64,000 bases of DNA, from NCBI GenBank assembly GCA_037042185.1, contig JAXQJY010000028.1, positions 2,046,001 to 2,110,000 on the forward strand, written 5' to 3'. The stretch is from Sordariomycetes sp. S80-01Y. Taxonomy: Eukaryota > Ascomycota > Sordariomycetes. The translations under genes and the position numbers were made by a program. The notes below the pieces were generated by a model that did no database searches, had not been told where the DNA came from, and saw nothing but the letters and a program-made list of their open reading frames with translations. Positions 11,379 to 23,759 of the stretch are shown here, piece by piece; position 1 is the first letter of the stretch, and every line of letters begins with the position of its first letter.

Positions 11379-12961
11379 TTGCCTGGTCAGGGATCCACCG
11401 ACTTTGCAACTTTCGAAAAGGCTGTTGAGAAGGACCCTTCCTATCTGAAGATTCGCCACGATAGCCCGGACTTCGAGTACGCAAGCACTCGCGATGACCT
11501 GGTTAAGATTTGGTCGCAGCACTTGGACTACGCCCAGGATGCCGAGGTGCAGTTCGGGCGACGAGGGAAAACTCGGCGAGCTTTGAAGCAGACCACCGAG
11601 TTCTTGAATACTTTTAAAACATACATGGATGCTTATGGGGGCGTCGTGGAGCTCATGGCGTCAGCTGGGGGTGGTTATGGGCAAACAGCGTACAGCACGA
11701 TGTCGATATTCCTCACTGTAAGCGGAAGAAGCGGGTTAGCGATGAGCGACAGGCTGACGCTCAACCAGATCGCGGCGAACAAGCAAGACAGAGACGACAA
11801 AATCAGCGAGACGTTGGAGAAACTGTGCAAGCTCTACTCTCGCTTTCCAACACTAGAGCGCATCCACCCGAGCCCAGAGATGAGAAGCTGCATCGAAGAA
11901 GCTTACAGAATAGGGATAGACTTCGCGAGATACGCGTCTTTGTACTATCTCAGATCAAGCATTGGCAGATTATGGGATGTCATTTGCAATCCTCCAGAAG
12001 TGTTCGAAGAAACGCTGCGGGAAATCACAGACACCATGCAGGACATTAGGGACGAGGCGGCCTTTCGCGATAGCGAGCGCTTACATAGGGTTGAGGCAAC
12101 AATGAAACAGAATCAAGCTCGTCTAGAAGCAAGCCAAAAGCAAGTACAAGGTGGGTCTTTTAGCCGACAACCATTCCGTGGAATGCTGACGAAGCCCCTA
12201 AAGATGCACAACGAGATGCGCAGCTAGAGTATTTGCGCGAGAAGATCCTGCCAAACTATCCATATGTCACTCAAGAAATGAGCGAGTACCAAAAACGGCT
12301 CGATGCAATGTTTGATGGCCAGCGCCGAGATATCAAGGGTCGCCTCCCTCAGCTGCGGCAAACGAAGGAGTTTCAGAGGTGGCAGACGCGGAAGAAGTCA
12401 TCGATCCTAATCTTGCGAGGCGAAGCCCGACAGGAAACACACTTCTCATGGTTCTCGCCGCTTACTATGGCTCTATGCCGGGACTACCAACGAGAAAGAA
12501 CAGCGGTAGCATTTCACTGCTGTCAACCGCTCGACAACAGCGCCAAGGGCCACCGACTTGTGGAAGTCCTCAGCCACCTCAGCTTCCAACTCCTCCATAC
12601 AAGTACGCGCCCCCTTGGGTTGGAGGCCTACCAGTCAATACGTGACACCTTCAACAAGCCCGGATGGGGCAAAGACCTGAACTTGGCGATGGGCGTTCTT
12701 ACTGAAATCATCCGAAATCTGGACACTGTTACTCTGATAGTCGACCGCGCTGATCTTATCCGCGGTGACTGGGAAGAGAATTTGATTTTGCTGTGTCAGC
12801 TGTCATCGAGAAGCATAGCTCAAGGTTGCAATGTCAAACTCATAGTGATTGGAAGTCGAGTCCGGGCTGACTGGAGGGATGTCGAGGCACGCATGAGAGA
12901 TTTCGCTGGGGCAGAGGGCGTTTTCAAGATCACCTCCGCCGAGGGTGATTGGGATCCGTGA
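11379..12961 (+). CDS. DUF7708-domain protein, 5' end unresolved
   Basis: Two exons are clear (11379-12150 and 12204-12961, intron 53 bp), giving about 510 residues. The N-terminal 200 residues match the DUF7708 helical domain found before NACHT or ankyrin regions in fungal STAND-type proteins: a conserved block around YSTMSIFL, then ERIHPSPEMRSCIEEAYRIGIDFA. A coiled coil follows (RVEATMKQNQARLEASQKQVQ). The second half has the usual linker and a small P-loop-like segment (SSILILRGEA...TAVAFHCCQPL) and stops before any repeat domain. The frame opens with TTG at 11379 and no ATG lies between the upstream in-frame stop at 11331 and this point, so either an upstream exon carries the start or the 5' end is lost. 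Function is unknown; related proteins are thought to act in heterokaryon or defence-type signalling. Confidence 0.7.
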
Positions 12962-13307
12962 AGCGTGCGGGAAACCAAGAGTTCTGGCCCTTCACAGAAT
13001 TTCATCATATACCATGCTGCTTTCGACATATCTCTAAGCGACATATGTCCTCAATAGATACCCTTTCACAGAAGAGAATTAGCGGTCTCACATTTAGCTT
13101 ATACGCATTTCGGCCTCGTTTAGATATGCAGACTTGAAGGCTCGAAAAAGACTCGCTGTCTTCGCGCCTCCCATATTTCGCAGTGATACACCAGTGCACC
13201 GAGGAGCTGTCTCCTGTCCTACCACATAGATGAAGGCTGGAGGTGCCTTATCGTATCGCACTTTTCGCACTCAATGGCACCAGGATCTAGCTTGCCAGTA
13301 CTAAGCC
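12962..13307. other. Intergenic, convergent gene ends
   Basis: This spacer separates the 3' end of the DUF7708 gene from the 3' end of the transporter gene. I see no coding or RNA feature in it. Confidence 0.5.
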
Positions 13308-15857
13308 TCATGTTGCGAAGCGGAAGTCCAAGCTGCAAATGTTCAGTCACGTTTCTTCTCCAGCACTAAGGATACAACGCACCGTTTGTTGCCTTCATCA
13401 GCTGTTGTTGTTCTGTATCGATGCTGCTCTTCGGGTGTCATGGCATCCCAGCTCTTGGCTTTCGTCGTATTTCTCCAGTGATAGTAGAAATAGGTTCCGG
13501 GATATTGAATGAGCTGCGAAGTCCAGTTAGACTCGTCACTTCCAGAGCTCTGTTAAGCTTCTACTCACACACATCCAGACGCAAATGACCAGCAACCCTT
13601 TATTGGCTTTGTAGTAGCGGGGGGAATCGCTGGGTTGGTAGACTCGACTTGTTAGCCAGTGCAGTGCCAATGCAAAGCTTTATACCCACTGTTTGCTCCT
13701 ATCATGCCGCTGACTTGCACGAACATATTGTACAGCCTGCGTCAAGGTTAGATACATTAAAGCTTCCGTGCGGTGGGTTACTCACGATGCAGACACTGTA
13801 CGATTTTGAACTGAACCGGCATTTCTGCTGGTCCAGCCAACTTGAATCGGGTGTGTGCTGTCCTCGTTAGCTTTTCCTGCCTTCTTATACGATTTCTTCG
13901 GACTCACTAAGGGAACGACAGGAGAACCGTAGCAATAGCGAAGTAAGACCAGGCACTAATTGGGTCGTTCATCGCAATCAAAGCCGCAAAGCAAGGCAAC
14001 AACCACGCATCCTCTGCCATTGCAACGAAGCTCCTATTGTTAAGCAGCTCGCTTATAGCCGTAATCGCAAGCATCGTGATGCTTGATCCTACGATATTCG
14101 GAATCTTGAGCAAGTTCGATTCGATGACGTTGAAGCCCAGGCCCCGGAACGAAAGGGTCAAGTACTGGTCCACTGGATATTTTGGCAGTCCGAAGAGAAG
14201 TCCAAGAGCATAGAGGGGCCACATGTCGAAGTCTTTGGCGCACTTCCAGATTTGGGCGACAGACAGCCCTTGCCGATTGTACATGCCTCCTTTTTGCGGA
14301 TCGTCTCGGATGACTGCAGGTGGCATGAGCCGGCGCTCCTCTCAAGCCCTCAACGGTGCACAAACTCACCTGAGTTGACAATGATTTTCACTTCCGTTTC
14401 TTTGAAGTACCCTTTCGGATTCCACCAGCTCTTGGTCCTCGCGGGACATTGGGGCATGAGGAAGAAGGAAGCAATGCCAACGAGGACTAATCGACTGTCA
14501 GCACATCTTCAAAGCAGCCAGAAGTCCGTGAATTACATGTGAAGGCACCCCTTTGTTGGTCAGTGAAAAGCTGCTCATGCAATGGGGGATAGCCGACTCA
14601 CTCGATCAGGAACAACCACCTCCACCCCGCGTAACCCAAGACGCCACGCATGGACAGAAGTCCAACAGCAGCGAATCCAACGCCAATATCGACTATTCCT
14701 GTGTAAGCCCTACTTCGGGTATTCAGGCGTACTATGCGCATTCTCACCTAGCTGCGAAGACATCCAGAACCAGGCAAGACGAATGGGAAGCTAGTGATCA
14801 TCGTTAGTCCGAATCGATTCAGCGTGGTCGATACGGCAGACTCTACGCACCGATCTTCCAGTGTACCAGTAGCTCAAATATAAAATAGTATCCCTGACAT
14901 TTTCAGCTGTGAGTCTCGGTCGGACATCCTGCCCACGTTGACTTACGGAATGAAACCACCTTGAAAGGTGGCACTGCCAGGGCGTTAGTCTACTGCAGCG
15001 TCTGTGAAGGACAAAATGACTGACATCAAGTATCTTGTGGCTAGAAACGATGCTCTCCCAGAGAGGAAGAACTGCATCGCTGAGATCAGGCTGAAGATGC
15101 AAATCTGGATAGGGATCCAAAGGTCAGGGCCGATTCGCTTGGAGATCAACTGAGAGGGCAGCTCGGCGACAAGGAAGCCGACACGAGAGATGGTTTGGCC
15201 AATATTCTGAAGGTTTTGTGTCAGTTAATGCGCGAAAAGGAACATATTTAGCAGGAACTCACGTAGTCGGCCCGCGTGATGTCCAGGTCGTCGAGCATAT
15301 TGTCCGAGACGGCATTGGTAATATTGTTGCGGTCAATGTTCAGGGCTGCGAACATGACGCAAACCCAGACCTGTCATTGATCAGCGAGAATCCAGACGTA
15401 CATCAGCATTGCAACGCTACCATGATCTTCCAATCAACCTTGCGGCGCACAGCTCGTTCCTCGCGCCACGTCCATCGGAAACCAGGGTCGAAGGCACTCC
15501 AATTCTCCCACTCAGGATGGATGTAAAGCTCCTTGTATTCTTCTACATTTTCGGAGTCCCATATGCTGGGCTGTGTGGCAATCTGGACAGTTTGAGCACC
15601 GCGACCCCCTACTTAGTCTTGGGATACGGGTGACATACCGCATCAAGGTCGTAGCCGTCATTCTTCGGACGCTTGCGGATTCTGAGGAAGCGTAGAATTG
15701 CATCTCCAAGGGCGCCTTCCATCCGCTGACCCTCTTGGGCTGCCAGTTCGGGCACCGTGGGGGTTGCGGTAACATCTTTTGGGTCTTTGCTATCGGCCAC
15801 TCTTCCGTCAGGAGAGCCAGCCCTGTCAAGATCTTTGGAAGAACGGGGAGAAGACAT
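13308..15857 (-). CDS. Dal5-type (anion:cation symporter family) MFS transporter
   Basis: Sixteen exons on the minus strand give 584 residues: 15639-15857, 15421-15570, 15263-15370, 15025-15206, 14947-14973, 14851-14893, 14748-14790, 14602-14698, 14538-14551, 14370-14486, 13908-14313, 13786-13857, 13690-13736, 13569-13642, 13383-13513 and 13308-13332. All junctions are GT-AG and the sum is an exact codon count. The product is a plasma-membrane carrier of the family that takes up allantoate, nicotinate, pantothenate and similar organic anions. Diagnostic stretches are FAALNIDRNNITNAVSDNML, SRVGFLVAELPSQLISKRIG, FQGGFIPDTILYLSYWYTG, LPIRLAWFWMSSQ, GVLGYAGWRWLFLIEG and HPIQVGWTSRNAGSVQNRTVSA. 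Polar N- and C-termini of about 110 and 60 residues flank the helices. The substrate cannot be told from sequence. Two exons are only 27 and 14 nt long. Confidence 0.92.
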
Positions 15858-16921
15858 TTTGGAATCACAATCATTCAAGTGGAGTTGTGGTAGCTTGAAG
15901 CCATGCTCTGCTTCACAGGATGACCTATATATCACCATTGTCAACTTGCCCCGTGGAGATCGTGCAGACCAGAGTGGCACCCAACGATGGTGCAACTCCG
16001 AGTATCCGTAATGCATTCTAGGTGTTGCTGGTATACCCTTGCAGTGTCGTGCTCGAAATATGTCATATTACCGATATTTCTCTTGGCCTGCTTGCCTCCC
16101 AAGGTTTCTCTCCAACATGAAGCATTGCGAGAGACCTCAACGATGCTGGAACGGCGACAAGAGGTGACGATCCAGTGCCACCGTCGACCATGTTCTTTCA
16201 ACACTAGCCTCTCATGACATGCACTATGGACCCAGAAGCCAACCTTGAACAGTCCAAAGAAGTTCCAGATCATGCTGTTCCTAATGGCGGGGATGCTTAA
16301 GGCCTTCGGATCATGACCGACCAGGTGCCGCTGGGCCGGCTTAATGGGTCGCCCCCTTCGCGCACGACATCTGAGATCCGAATCACACCTTCTCGCACCG
16401 TCACTGATTGGTTGCTTCTCACCATAGAGTTGACCCTTTATAATCGAAGTCCGAGCCTGTGACTGTTGGCAGTCATTTTCTTCCCAGCCTACAAAAGGTG
16501 ACATGCGACGAAGCAAGTGCCCCATCCGTCGCTGGAAGGGGTACGTGGTGATCACCACTGACCAGTTCTGCCCCTGAGCAGTTCTCGAAGATCACAATCT
16601 CCAGGAGACGACATACGATGCTCGCGCAAGCCAAGGCGCGTCCATCAGCAGCCAGCAATCTCGTGAGCATCATTGCCATCACTACTGTCACTACTCAACG
16701 TCCACAATTGAGCTCATACGGATGTCAGGACAAGCTGATTCGAAACTTGTGGCCAATTTTTGATCGCTATATCTGTATAGTCAACCTCGTCAATGCCAAT
16801 AGACGATGCATGTAAGAAAATCCGGTTGATAAACCACTGACAGGAAAACAGATCCCACGCCAAACGCCAAACGCTTATCCCTCGATCTCAATCACACGGG
16901 TATCCCAAGACCACTCGCGTC
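15858..16921. other. Intergenic, no supported gene
   Basis: This is the promoter side of the transporter gene plus the 3' side of the next gene. A 205-codon minus-strand frame crosses 15941-16558 but has no domain and no coding-like bias, so I leave it out. Confidence 0.5.
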
Positions 16922-18887
16922 TCAAATCACCTGATCCTCGCCGAATCCGCTCCCAGGACCCTCAATCGCACTGTCGACCGGCTCGCTCCCTTCAATCGCT
17001 GTTCCGGAACCCGCCTCAGTCGTATTCTTCGTCTCGAACTCCAGCGTGAGCTGCGGCTTACCCACATAGCCGGGGCTCATGTGGTGCACGAACTGCCAGC
17101 GCTCAAAGCCCATGGACACGCCTTCCTTGCCACCGTGCTTCCCGCCGTACTTCACATCGTACTTTTCGAGGTCGACGTTGGGCGACGAGAGCTTCACTTC
17201 GATGCCCGGCAGGTCGTCCCATGTGCGAATCGTGCGTTGGTTCTTGAAGGTGCTGACGGCGAAGGAGAAGAGGGCGTGGGCCTCGCCGCGCGGGTAGGTC
17301 AGCGTGATCTTGCCGGGCTCGACGTGGGAGTCCATGGCGAACTCGCCGGTGATCAGAGCGATGAAGCCGACCTCATCGCCAGTGTCCCAGTGAACGATCA
17401 TGGGCATGAAGGCTTCGAGGTTGCCACCCGCACCACCCTGCTGTACTTGGTTGAAACACATGCCGCCAATCGCCATCTTCTCGTCCATCCACGTCGTGTA
17501 GTTACGCCAGATGTAGTCGTACGGTGGTGACCACGCCGATGTTTCGTAGACGCGGTCCCCCTCGATGCTCTTCATGCTGTCGATAACGCCGTCGGGGATC
17601 ATCTTGCTGGAAAACTCGTCGAGCACCGCCAGGACGGGCGCAAAAGCGTAATCTGCTGAGTGGTGCATCGTCTCCGGATGTTCCTTCAACCCGACCTCCT
17701 TCTTGCCCAGGTGTGGCCACATCCACAGAGCCATTATGCTCAAATAGTTGTTCATGTCGTAGCCATATACACGGTCCCAGGGTCCAGCGATGTTGCGCAG
17801 GTTGGGATGCCAGACCTTAGCGACGGACTCCCAGATCTTGGCGACCATGTGGGGAGCACGCTCGGCCATAATAGACTCCTTTGGTAGGTATTTGGCCCAG
17901 CAGACGAGGCCGAAGAGCGAGACACCGGTGTACGTGGGGGAGTTGTATTCGGAGAGGGTGTCGAAGTAGCGGAAGAGGTCGATGATGCCTTTGCCGTACT
18001 CTTCACCGGCGCGGGTCATGTTTTCGTCTTTGATCTTGCGACCGGTCCAGCCCGAGGCGAAGGCGCGCATAATGGCCTGCGGGAAACGTCAGCATCCATT
18101 TTGATCTACCTCGGGACAGGTCACTTACAGGGTTGCTGTAGGCAGGGTACAGGTTGTCCTTGCCGATGCCAATGTTGCCGAACCGGTAGGTGTCGCCAAT
18201 GGTCGAGATCTTGATGGACTCAATCATGAGCTCCTGCGTCTCGTTGGTCAGGCGGTCCGGGAATTCCTCGAGCGCGACAATCATGGCCGAGCTGATGAAT
18301 CCACGCCAGTTGGGATCCCACGAGCCGTAAATGATGCCAGCGTAGTGTGAAGATCCCACTTCGGGCTCTTCTGGCTTCCTCTGGTACACGCCATACCACT
18401 CCTTGCTGGGATCGTCGACGTACTGCCCCGCGATGATGTTCCTGATGATCTTGTCCGCTTCTTCCACATCCCCCTTCTTGTCCCTGGCCAACAGGCCACA
18501 CGCATACCAAATGCTGGCTCTCGTATCGTGCGTTCGCGGGCCGCTCGCCGTAAGAGCATCCAAATATCCGGCCTCGGGGTCGTAGAATCGGTCCATCCAG
18601 TCCATCGACTGGTCGAGCATCTCCTGGGCGCCAGCACCCAGGGGAATCGCGCTGTGCGACCCGGCCAGGTTCAACAGTCCATTCTTAGCTCGCTGGGCCG
18701 AGTGATTGATCAGGTTGGTCGAAAGATGGACGACGGTGGCAATGGCGATAATTGCGCCGACCAGCCAGATGACGGGCGACACGCGACACGGGGTGGACCG
18801 CAACATGGTCGGTACTGGGCCGAAGAGACCGTCCGTGGGCTTAAAGGGTCGTCGTATAGCACCGCCGCAAACGAAAGCAATACACAC
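16922..18887 (-). CDS. Membrane-anchored protein with alpha/alpha-barrel-like domain, unknown function
   Basis: Two exons (18129-18887 and 16922-18076; intron 52 bp) give 637 residues. A start 27 codons downstream (MLRSTPCRV) is also possible. One hydrophobic segment near residues 40-55 (VIWLVGAIIAIATVV) followed by a large soluble part suggests a type II membrane or secreted protein. The soluble domain has aromatic- and tryptophan-rich blocks: HDTRASIWYACGLLARDKKG, IIYGSWDPNWRGFISSAMIV, DNLYPAYSNP, LFGLVCWAKYLPKES and GYDMNNYLSIMALWMWPHLG. I know this as a recurrent fungal family usually left unnamed. Its helical-repeat look recalls (alpha/alpha)6 barrels, including linalool dehydratase-isomerase-like proteins, but that link is weak and I do not assign a reaction. 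The C-terminal third looks beta-rich. Confidence 0.8.
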
Positions 18888-20943
18888 GTAGAATTACAGC
18901 ATCGAGAGCAATGAAACCGAAAAGAGCGACGGCAAATGGGCGAGAACGACAGTAGCTTGGAGGGGAGAAGGAAGCACGACGGTGGACGGATCGACCCACG
19001 CCATGGGGAGCCGAGTATATTTCAATTAGGTAGGTCAACGAGGCGTTGCTGCTCCGCTTGCCTAGAAGAGCGTGCAATCAGCATCATGCTTCCCGTTTTC
19101 TTGTACCCCTGAAACGAAACGCCGCGTTCTTGGCCAACTGGAGATCTTGGGGCTCGATCACGCCATAGGATGATGGGCTGCGCTTCCCTGCGTCAGACGA
19201 AAAAGCAGCCAGCCAAGCTTGGCCAGTTGTGGCAGCCACAGATGCAAGCCTCTTCACTAAAAAATTACGGGACTTTGCAGCTGACGGTCAGCCGCCGTTG
19301 CTATTAGAAACAGACAAAGCCACCAGACGCCACCAGACGCTGCGGACGGGTGTACAGGCGGAAGAGAGAACAAAAAAAGCCTTGTCAGGCGAGGGAAATC
19401 CGCAGCAGAGCCGCAGACGATTGGGCATGTGCTGGGCAAGGACCCCATTAAACAAGGCGCGTTAGTACCGGCTGGAACGGCCTCGGGAAACACTGCCTGC
19501 GCTCTCTTGAAACAAGTGGCCCGGGCTGCGTCATGCGACTCGCGCTGCTAGCAAATCAGTTAGGACAGATCAGGTACGCGTAAGCCCATCGGGGGGTTTT
19601 GCGTCTTGGCTGATTGCGCAGTGGGACGGCCTGAGCAGGGCACCACGGAGCGTACAGCACACGCGCGTACGATGTTCGAAAGGGTGGATACATGATCCAG
19701 CTCAGTACCTATCATGTTTGATGCGGCGAGATAAGCTATTGCAGGCATTATTGATGAAGCAGATTGAGCTCAATCTTAGGTGTTGAGGCTGTGTACGGAG
19801 TACGGTTCGATGCATCCCATCATGCCCGAGTACGAGCGGCTGAGACATGTGCACAACTTCACCCAGGAACGCGGGACGCGCAGTGACCACGCCTTGGAAT
19901 CTCAGTTGCGGCGTGCGAGGCGAGTCCTCGATGTCGCGTCCCGGGGTTATCGGGCCTGCTGTGTAGCCTCGGCGACGCACAGGGCGAAATCAGAAACGGA
20001 ACCTGATCACGGGCTTCCGAAACCAAGCCAGACATCCCCGGAGCCGAGATCGTCCCCCCGCTGAGGCTCTGAGACCGGGGTGATCAGGGGTTCCTTGGCG
20101 ATCCTACCCTAGACTTGCGGGAGCGGTCTGGGACTAGATGTCTGTGCCGTGACAGTACCTGCTGGGAATCCACCGCCTGGTCTTTAGGTGCCAGATTGCA
20201 GCTGTAAAAAGCAAAGTGCCGCTTCAAGTAGCTAAGAATGCGTTTGTGCGGCTTCAAGGGGACGGCGGAGGCGTGAACTGGGTTCGCCCACGACCACGAG
20301 TGTCTCAAGTCTAAATCTCGTCTAAACTCAGTGCGCAAATAGTGTATCTCACGTCTCATCAGCTCGCCAACTCGAACCAACTCGCATCTTTCTCTGATTA
20401 TATTACACGCAGCATACGTTTCTCATATTTTATCCTCGTGCGCCATCTTGTGCCGCTAGCTCTGTTCGCTCCTCGATTCAGTGATAGACCTCAACCTTGG
20501 TAAGGTTAATTACACCATGGAGGTTAATACCATAGCTAATCTTAACGGCGAGAAGGTCTGTGCTGGTAGCAACTCAACACGAGTGGTGTGAATCTTGACT
20601 GTGCCAGCCTCTTCGGCAAGGTCCCTATCGGTGGGTTGCAAGCTACTAGTGGTGCTACCGATGATCTTGTCATTAGACGACTGGGCTGAGGGCGGGAAAG
20701 TCAAACTGGCTCCGGTGAGCTATCTTGCGTGAAATGCTTTTGAATGAGTCTACCCAACAAAGTTAGACTTGCCGCTTGGACCAGTGATACGGAGCAGAAG
20801 GCCGGATGTTGCGAGAGCTGCTACCTCCAAAAAAGCAGTACTTTAGGCGTTGAGAAGATAATAAGGACATTTCGCGACGAGGAGCGCTCAAACTAATATT
20901 TGATCACATCAAAGAAGCACCGAATCTAATTACTTTCCTGCTT
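18888..20943. other. Intergenic, about 2 kb, nothing convincing
   Basis: Short frames of up to about 98 codons occur on both strands without domains. The left part is the promoter of the membrane-anchored protein gene. I see no tRNA, repeat or mobile-element remnant here. Confidence 0.5.
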
Positions 20944-22468
20944 CTAAGGCTCTACATCTCTGATGGCGTCCATGGTCAAGTCCGTGAAGAACGTCACGCC
21001 TCCAGTCTCCGAAGTCGTAGCCGAGCCCTCAGGCAGATCGCAGTAATCCTCAAACGCTCCAGCCTTCTCCCACTTCGCGGCGAGGACCTTGTCGTTGTAC
21101 TTGTCGAGGGGGCAAGACCTTCCCGGCCCGCACGAGCAGCTAGGTACGGGGTAGACGGCATCGTTAAGGCGCAGGCGCAGGTACTTGGTGCCATCGCAGT
21201 TGAGGCGCTCGAACGCGACGGTGCCCCTCATAGGGTTGTTGCGGCTGGAGACGTAGATCCTGTCCTCGTCCATGGAGTCGGCGGGGAGAGGCGCTTGGTT
21301 GTCGAAGATACCGAGGCTGGAGACCATCTGGTTGATCTGGTTATCGTGAGTGAAGCCGACTGTCAACTTTCCAAGAATGTCCTCGCCGCCGGCACCCTTG
21401 ATCGGAGTCTCGGGGCCCGACTTCAGGATGTCGACAATTCCCTGAACGACAGGCAGCATGACAGACGCATTGTTGTAGCTTCCAGGGCCGGTGCCGTAGA
21501 AGTAGCGCAAGTCCTGGCGATACTCGTACTGCATAATCTCCTCCTCGGTGAAGACGCCGCAAAAGGGGCTGACCTCACGCAGGATCTGACTCTCGAAACC
21601 ACAGAGGTACGGGAAGTTGCTCACATCGTCCGCCGTCAGAGTCAGGTCGCCATCAATGAATTGGTTGAGACGCTCAGCGATGGGTGGGAGGTAAATGTCA
21701 TCCCAAACGTCGACGTAGCCCTCGCCGGAGCGGTCGTCGTACGTGTCGCATGAGTCAGAGGTGGCCAGCGAGTTGCCGACGGCAGAGGGGTCAGAGGCCA
21801 GAATAGGGTAGACTGTGCCGAGACTGGTGGCGTTGGGACCCAAGTAGCCGCGAGCAAAGAGTCGCGCTGAGTCGATCGTCCTCTCGTAGTCGTTGGCGAA
21901 GACGTGGAAAGGAGAGCCGTACTTGTACCAGCCCGGGTACCTGGTCCTCAGCTCGACACCGAAGTGGTACCTGATGAATGTTAGTTGATTGATCCTAGTG
22001 AGCTTGGAATGTATACATACAGCTCATCGTAGCCTCCCGGGGAAAGCTGGCGAAGTTGTTGATCTGGGTCGTCAACCACTGGCTTCCACTGAGGGAGAAA
22101 CTCGAGCGGGCCGGTGGCAGTGAACTCATGGGCCTGGAACTAGTGAACGTCAGCTAAGAAATAAAACAAATCTCAAACGGTCCTTACCCGCTCATGGAGG
22201 TCAACCCATCCTGAGAAGGCACCCGGGTCAGGGTATCGGCTCCCGTGCCGGCTGATGTAGACAGCTTGGTCAACGGTGCAGCCCTCGGGGGTTTCGCTGG
22301 AGATGTCAAAAACGTTTGGGCCTGAACAAGCTGTCAGAAAGGGAACACTAAAGTTGAATGATCTCACTGACCAGCGAACCACGGGCTGTTGGCGCCGAGA
22401 TGATGAAGCGTGTTGAACTCGGCAGCAGCAACGCCAACGACGGCAGAGAGAGCAGCGACAGACTTCAT
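20944..22468 (-). CDS. Secreted histidine acid phosphatase (phytase-type)
   Basis: Exons 22372-22468, 22188-22321, 22021-22139 and 20944-21970 on the minus strand give 458 residues. A signal peptide is obvious at the N-terminus (MKSVAALSAVVGVAAA). The branch-2 histidine phosphatase motif is RHGSRYP, with the nucleophile His58, and the proton-donor HD pair is at about His325-Asp326 in GFTHDNQIN. Cysteines occur at spaced positions (for example CGF, FCGVF and a cluster SCSCGPGRSC near the end), fitting disulfides in an extracellular enzyme, and NxT/NxS glycosylation sites are present. The family releases phosphate from phytate or other organic phosphate esters. Expression is often phosphate-regulated, but I did not find a clear regulator site. 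A TATA-like element lies about 90 bp upstream of the start. Confidence 0.92.
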
Positions 22469-22552
22469 TTTGTCGACAAAAGCTCCTGAGGTGCGATGTG
22501 AAAGAAGAGACCGATCGTTACCACTTCCAGAGTAGCCGGCCTTCTGGTCGGT

Positions 22553-22562
22553 GTTATATAGC
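22553..22562 (-). promoter_or_regulatory. TATA-like element upstream of the acid phosphatase
   Basis: The sequence CTATATAAC, read on the minus strand, lies roughly 90 bp upstream of the phosphatase start codon, a plausible TATA-box distance for a fungal gene. This rests on motif and position only. Confidence 0.35.
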
Positions 22563-22568
22563 GTCCTC

Positions 22569-23759
22569 AGGCAAATCAGAAATCACCCGCCGACGGCATG
22601 CGACCCTCGCCCAGATGCAGGTACATTTCTACAGGCTAAGGGCGCCTCGATAGCCTCCCACGTGCTTCCCCACAAACGCTTGGACAAACATGCCCATACT
22701 GAGCTGTCATTAGTTTCTCTCATCTGGTATTGGGGTCGTGCTAGCCCGAGGGCTTCACGTTGCGCAATAGGTGCGTCTGAATGGTCCGTTCCCCGTTCAA
22801 GTCCCGTCGGAGCTGTCACCGCATCGGTAGTCGGAAAGCCGAGACTCCAGCAAGGGTCCAGGGGCCCCGGTGCCTTTAATGAGGCATTGACCGCCGAGAT
22901 AACCGGAAACGGTGCATACCCCCCCAATGCAGCTATCTCGTGATCCAGTGCCAGAGACCGGCAGGAGGACTATTCAGGAAGCCAAGAAATATCCAAAGGT
23001 GAGGGGAGAAATGATTCTAGCCGCATCAATCAGGACGTCTTTGAGAGGAACGTGTCTCGATGCGGCATTTAACCTAGGCCCAGCCGCCGGGCAATTGGAG
23101 TAGCTGGTAGGACCTTTGTCGAGATTAATATATCAAGCTTCTCTGTAAGGACATTGCCAGCGAGCGTAATGGAGAGTTATATAGGCGGCAGATCGTCAGT
23201 CCGTGGGCCCGCAGAGAGCTGGAACCCCATTGAGGCACGTCTTTGCTATTCCAACAAGACGAAAAGCGATGATCTGTCGCAGACGATACGCAAGGGCAGA
23301 TGGATCGGCACAAACCTCGGCTTCATCTGGAGGTCGTGGCAGAGATAGAGATCGGTTGACCAAGCCGTTTTCCTTCAGTCCTCCGACACTCCCTGCAATA
23401 GTTCATATCTGTATGCTTCGTAACGCGCTTCCAATTCAATACTTGACATACTAAAATGATACCTTTATTACCATTCGACAGCCCATGTGTGCTGTTGCTT
23501 GGTGCACATTGCAACGCTGCACGGCACCTTCGCCCAGTTCGAACCCCTGAAGGCCCCGTCGCCAATTGCCGAGATGGTGTGGGGAGCGCATGCGTTGAGA
23601 TGAACCACGGGCCATGAACCTGTTTGATCTAGTTGCTAGACGTCATTGAAGACCCCTATGATTATTTGAACGATGTGATTCCCACGTCAAATGCAAGGCG
23701 CTGTCTGTGCAAGCACCCATTCACTAAGATACGCCTCATAGAACCGCTCGCAAGCAGCC
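22569..23759. other. Divergent promoter region, no gene
   Basis: This region lies between the divergent acid phosphatase and nuclease-fold hydrolase genes. No frame shows a domain. Both flanking genes encode secreted hydrolases, so shared control is possible, but I see no clear paired site. Confidence 0.5.

Noticed and set aside
17081-17530. 149-codon plus-strand frame
   Set aside because: Antisense to the conserved second exon of the membrane-anchored protein gene.
21295-21753. 152-codon plus-strand frame
   Set aside because: Antisense shadow of the histidine acid phosphatase; GC-rich codon bias of the real gene leaves the opposite strand open.
23520-23570. Possible tRNA (CAGTTCGAACCCCTG)
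   Set aside because: No matching acceptor, D or anticodon arm can be folded around it.
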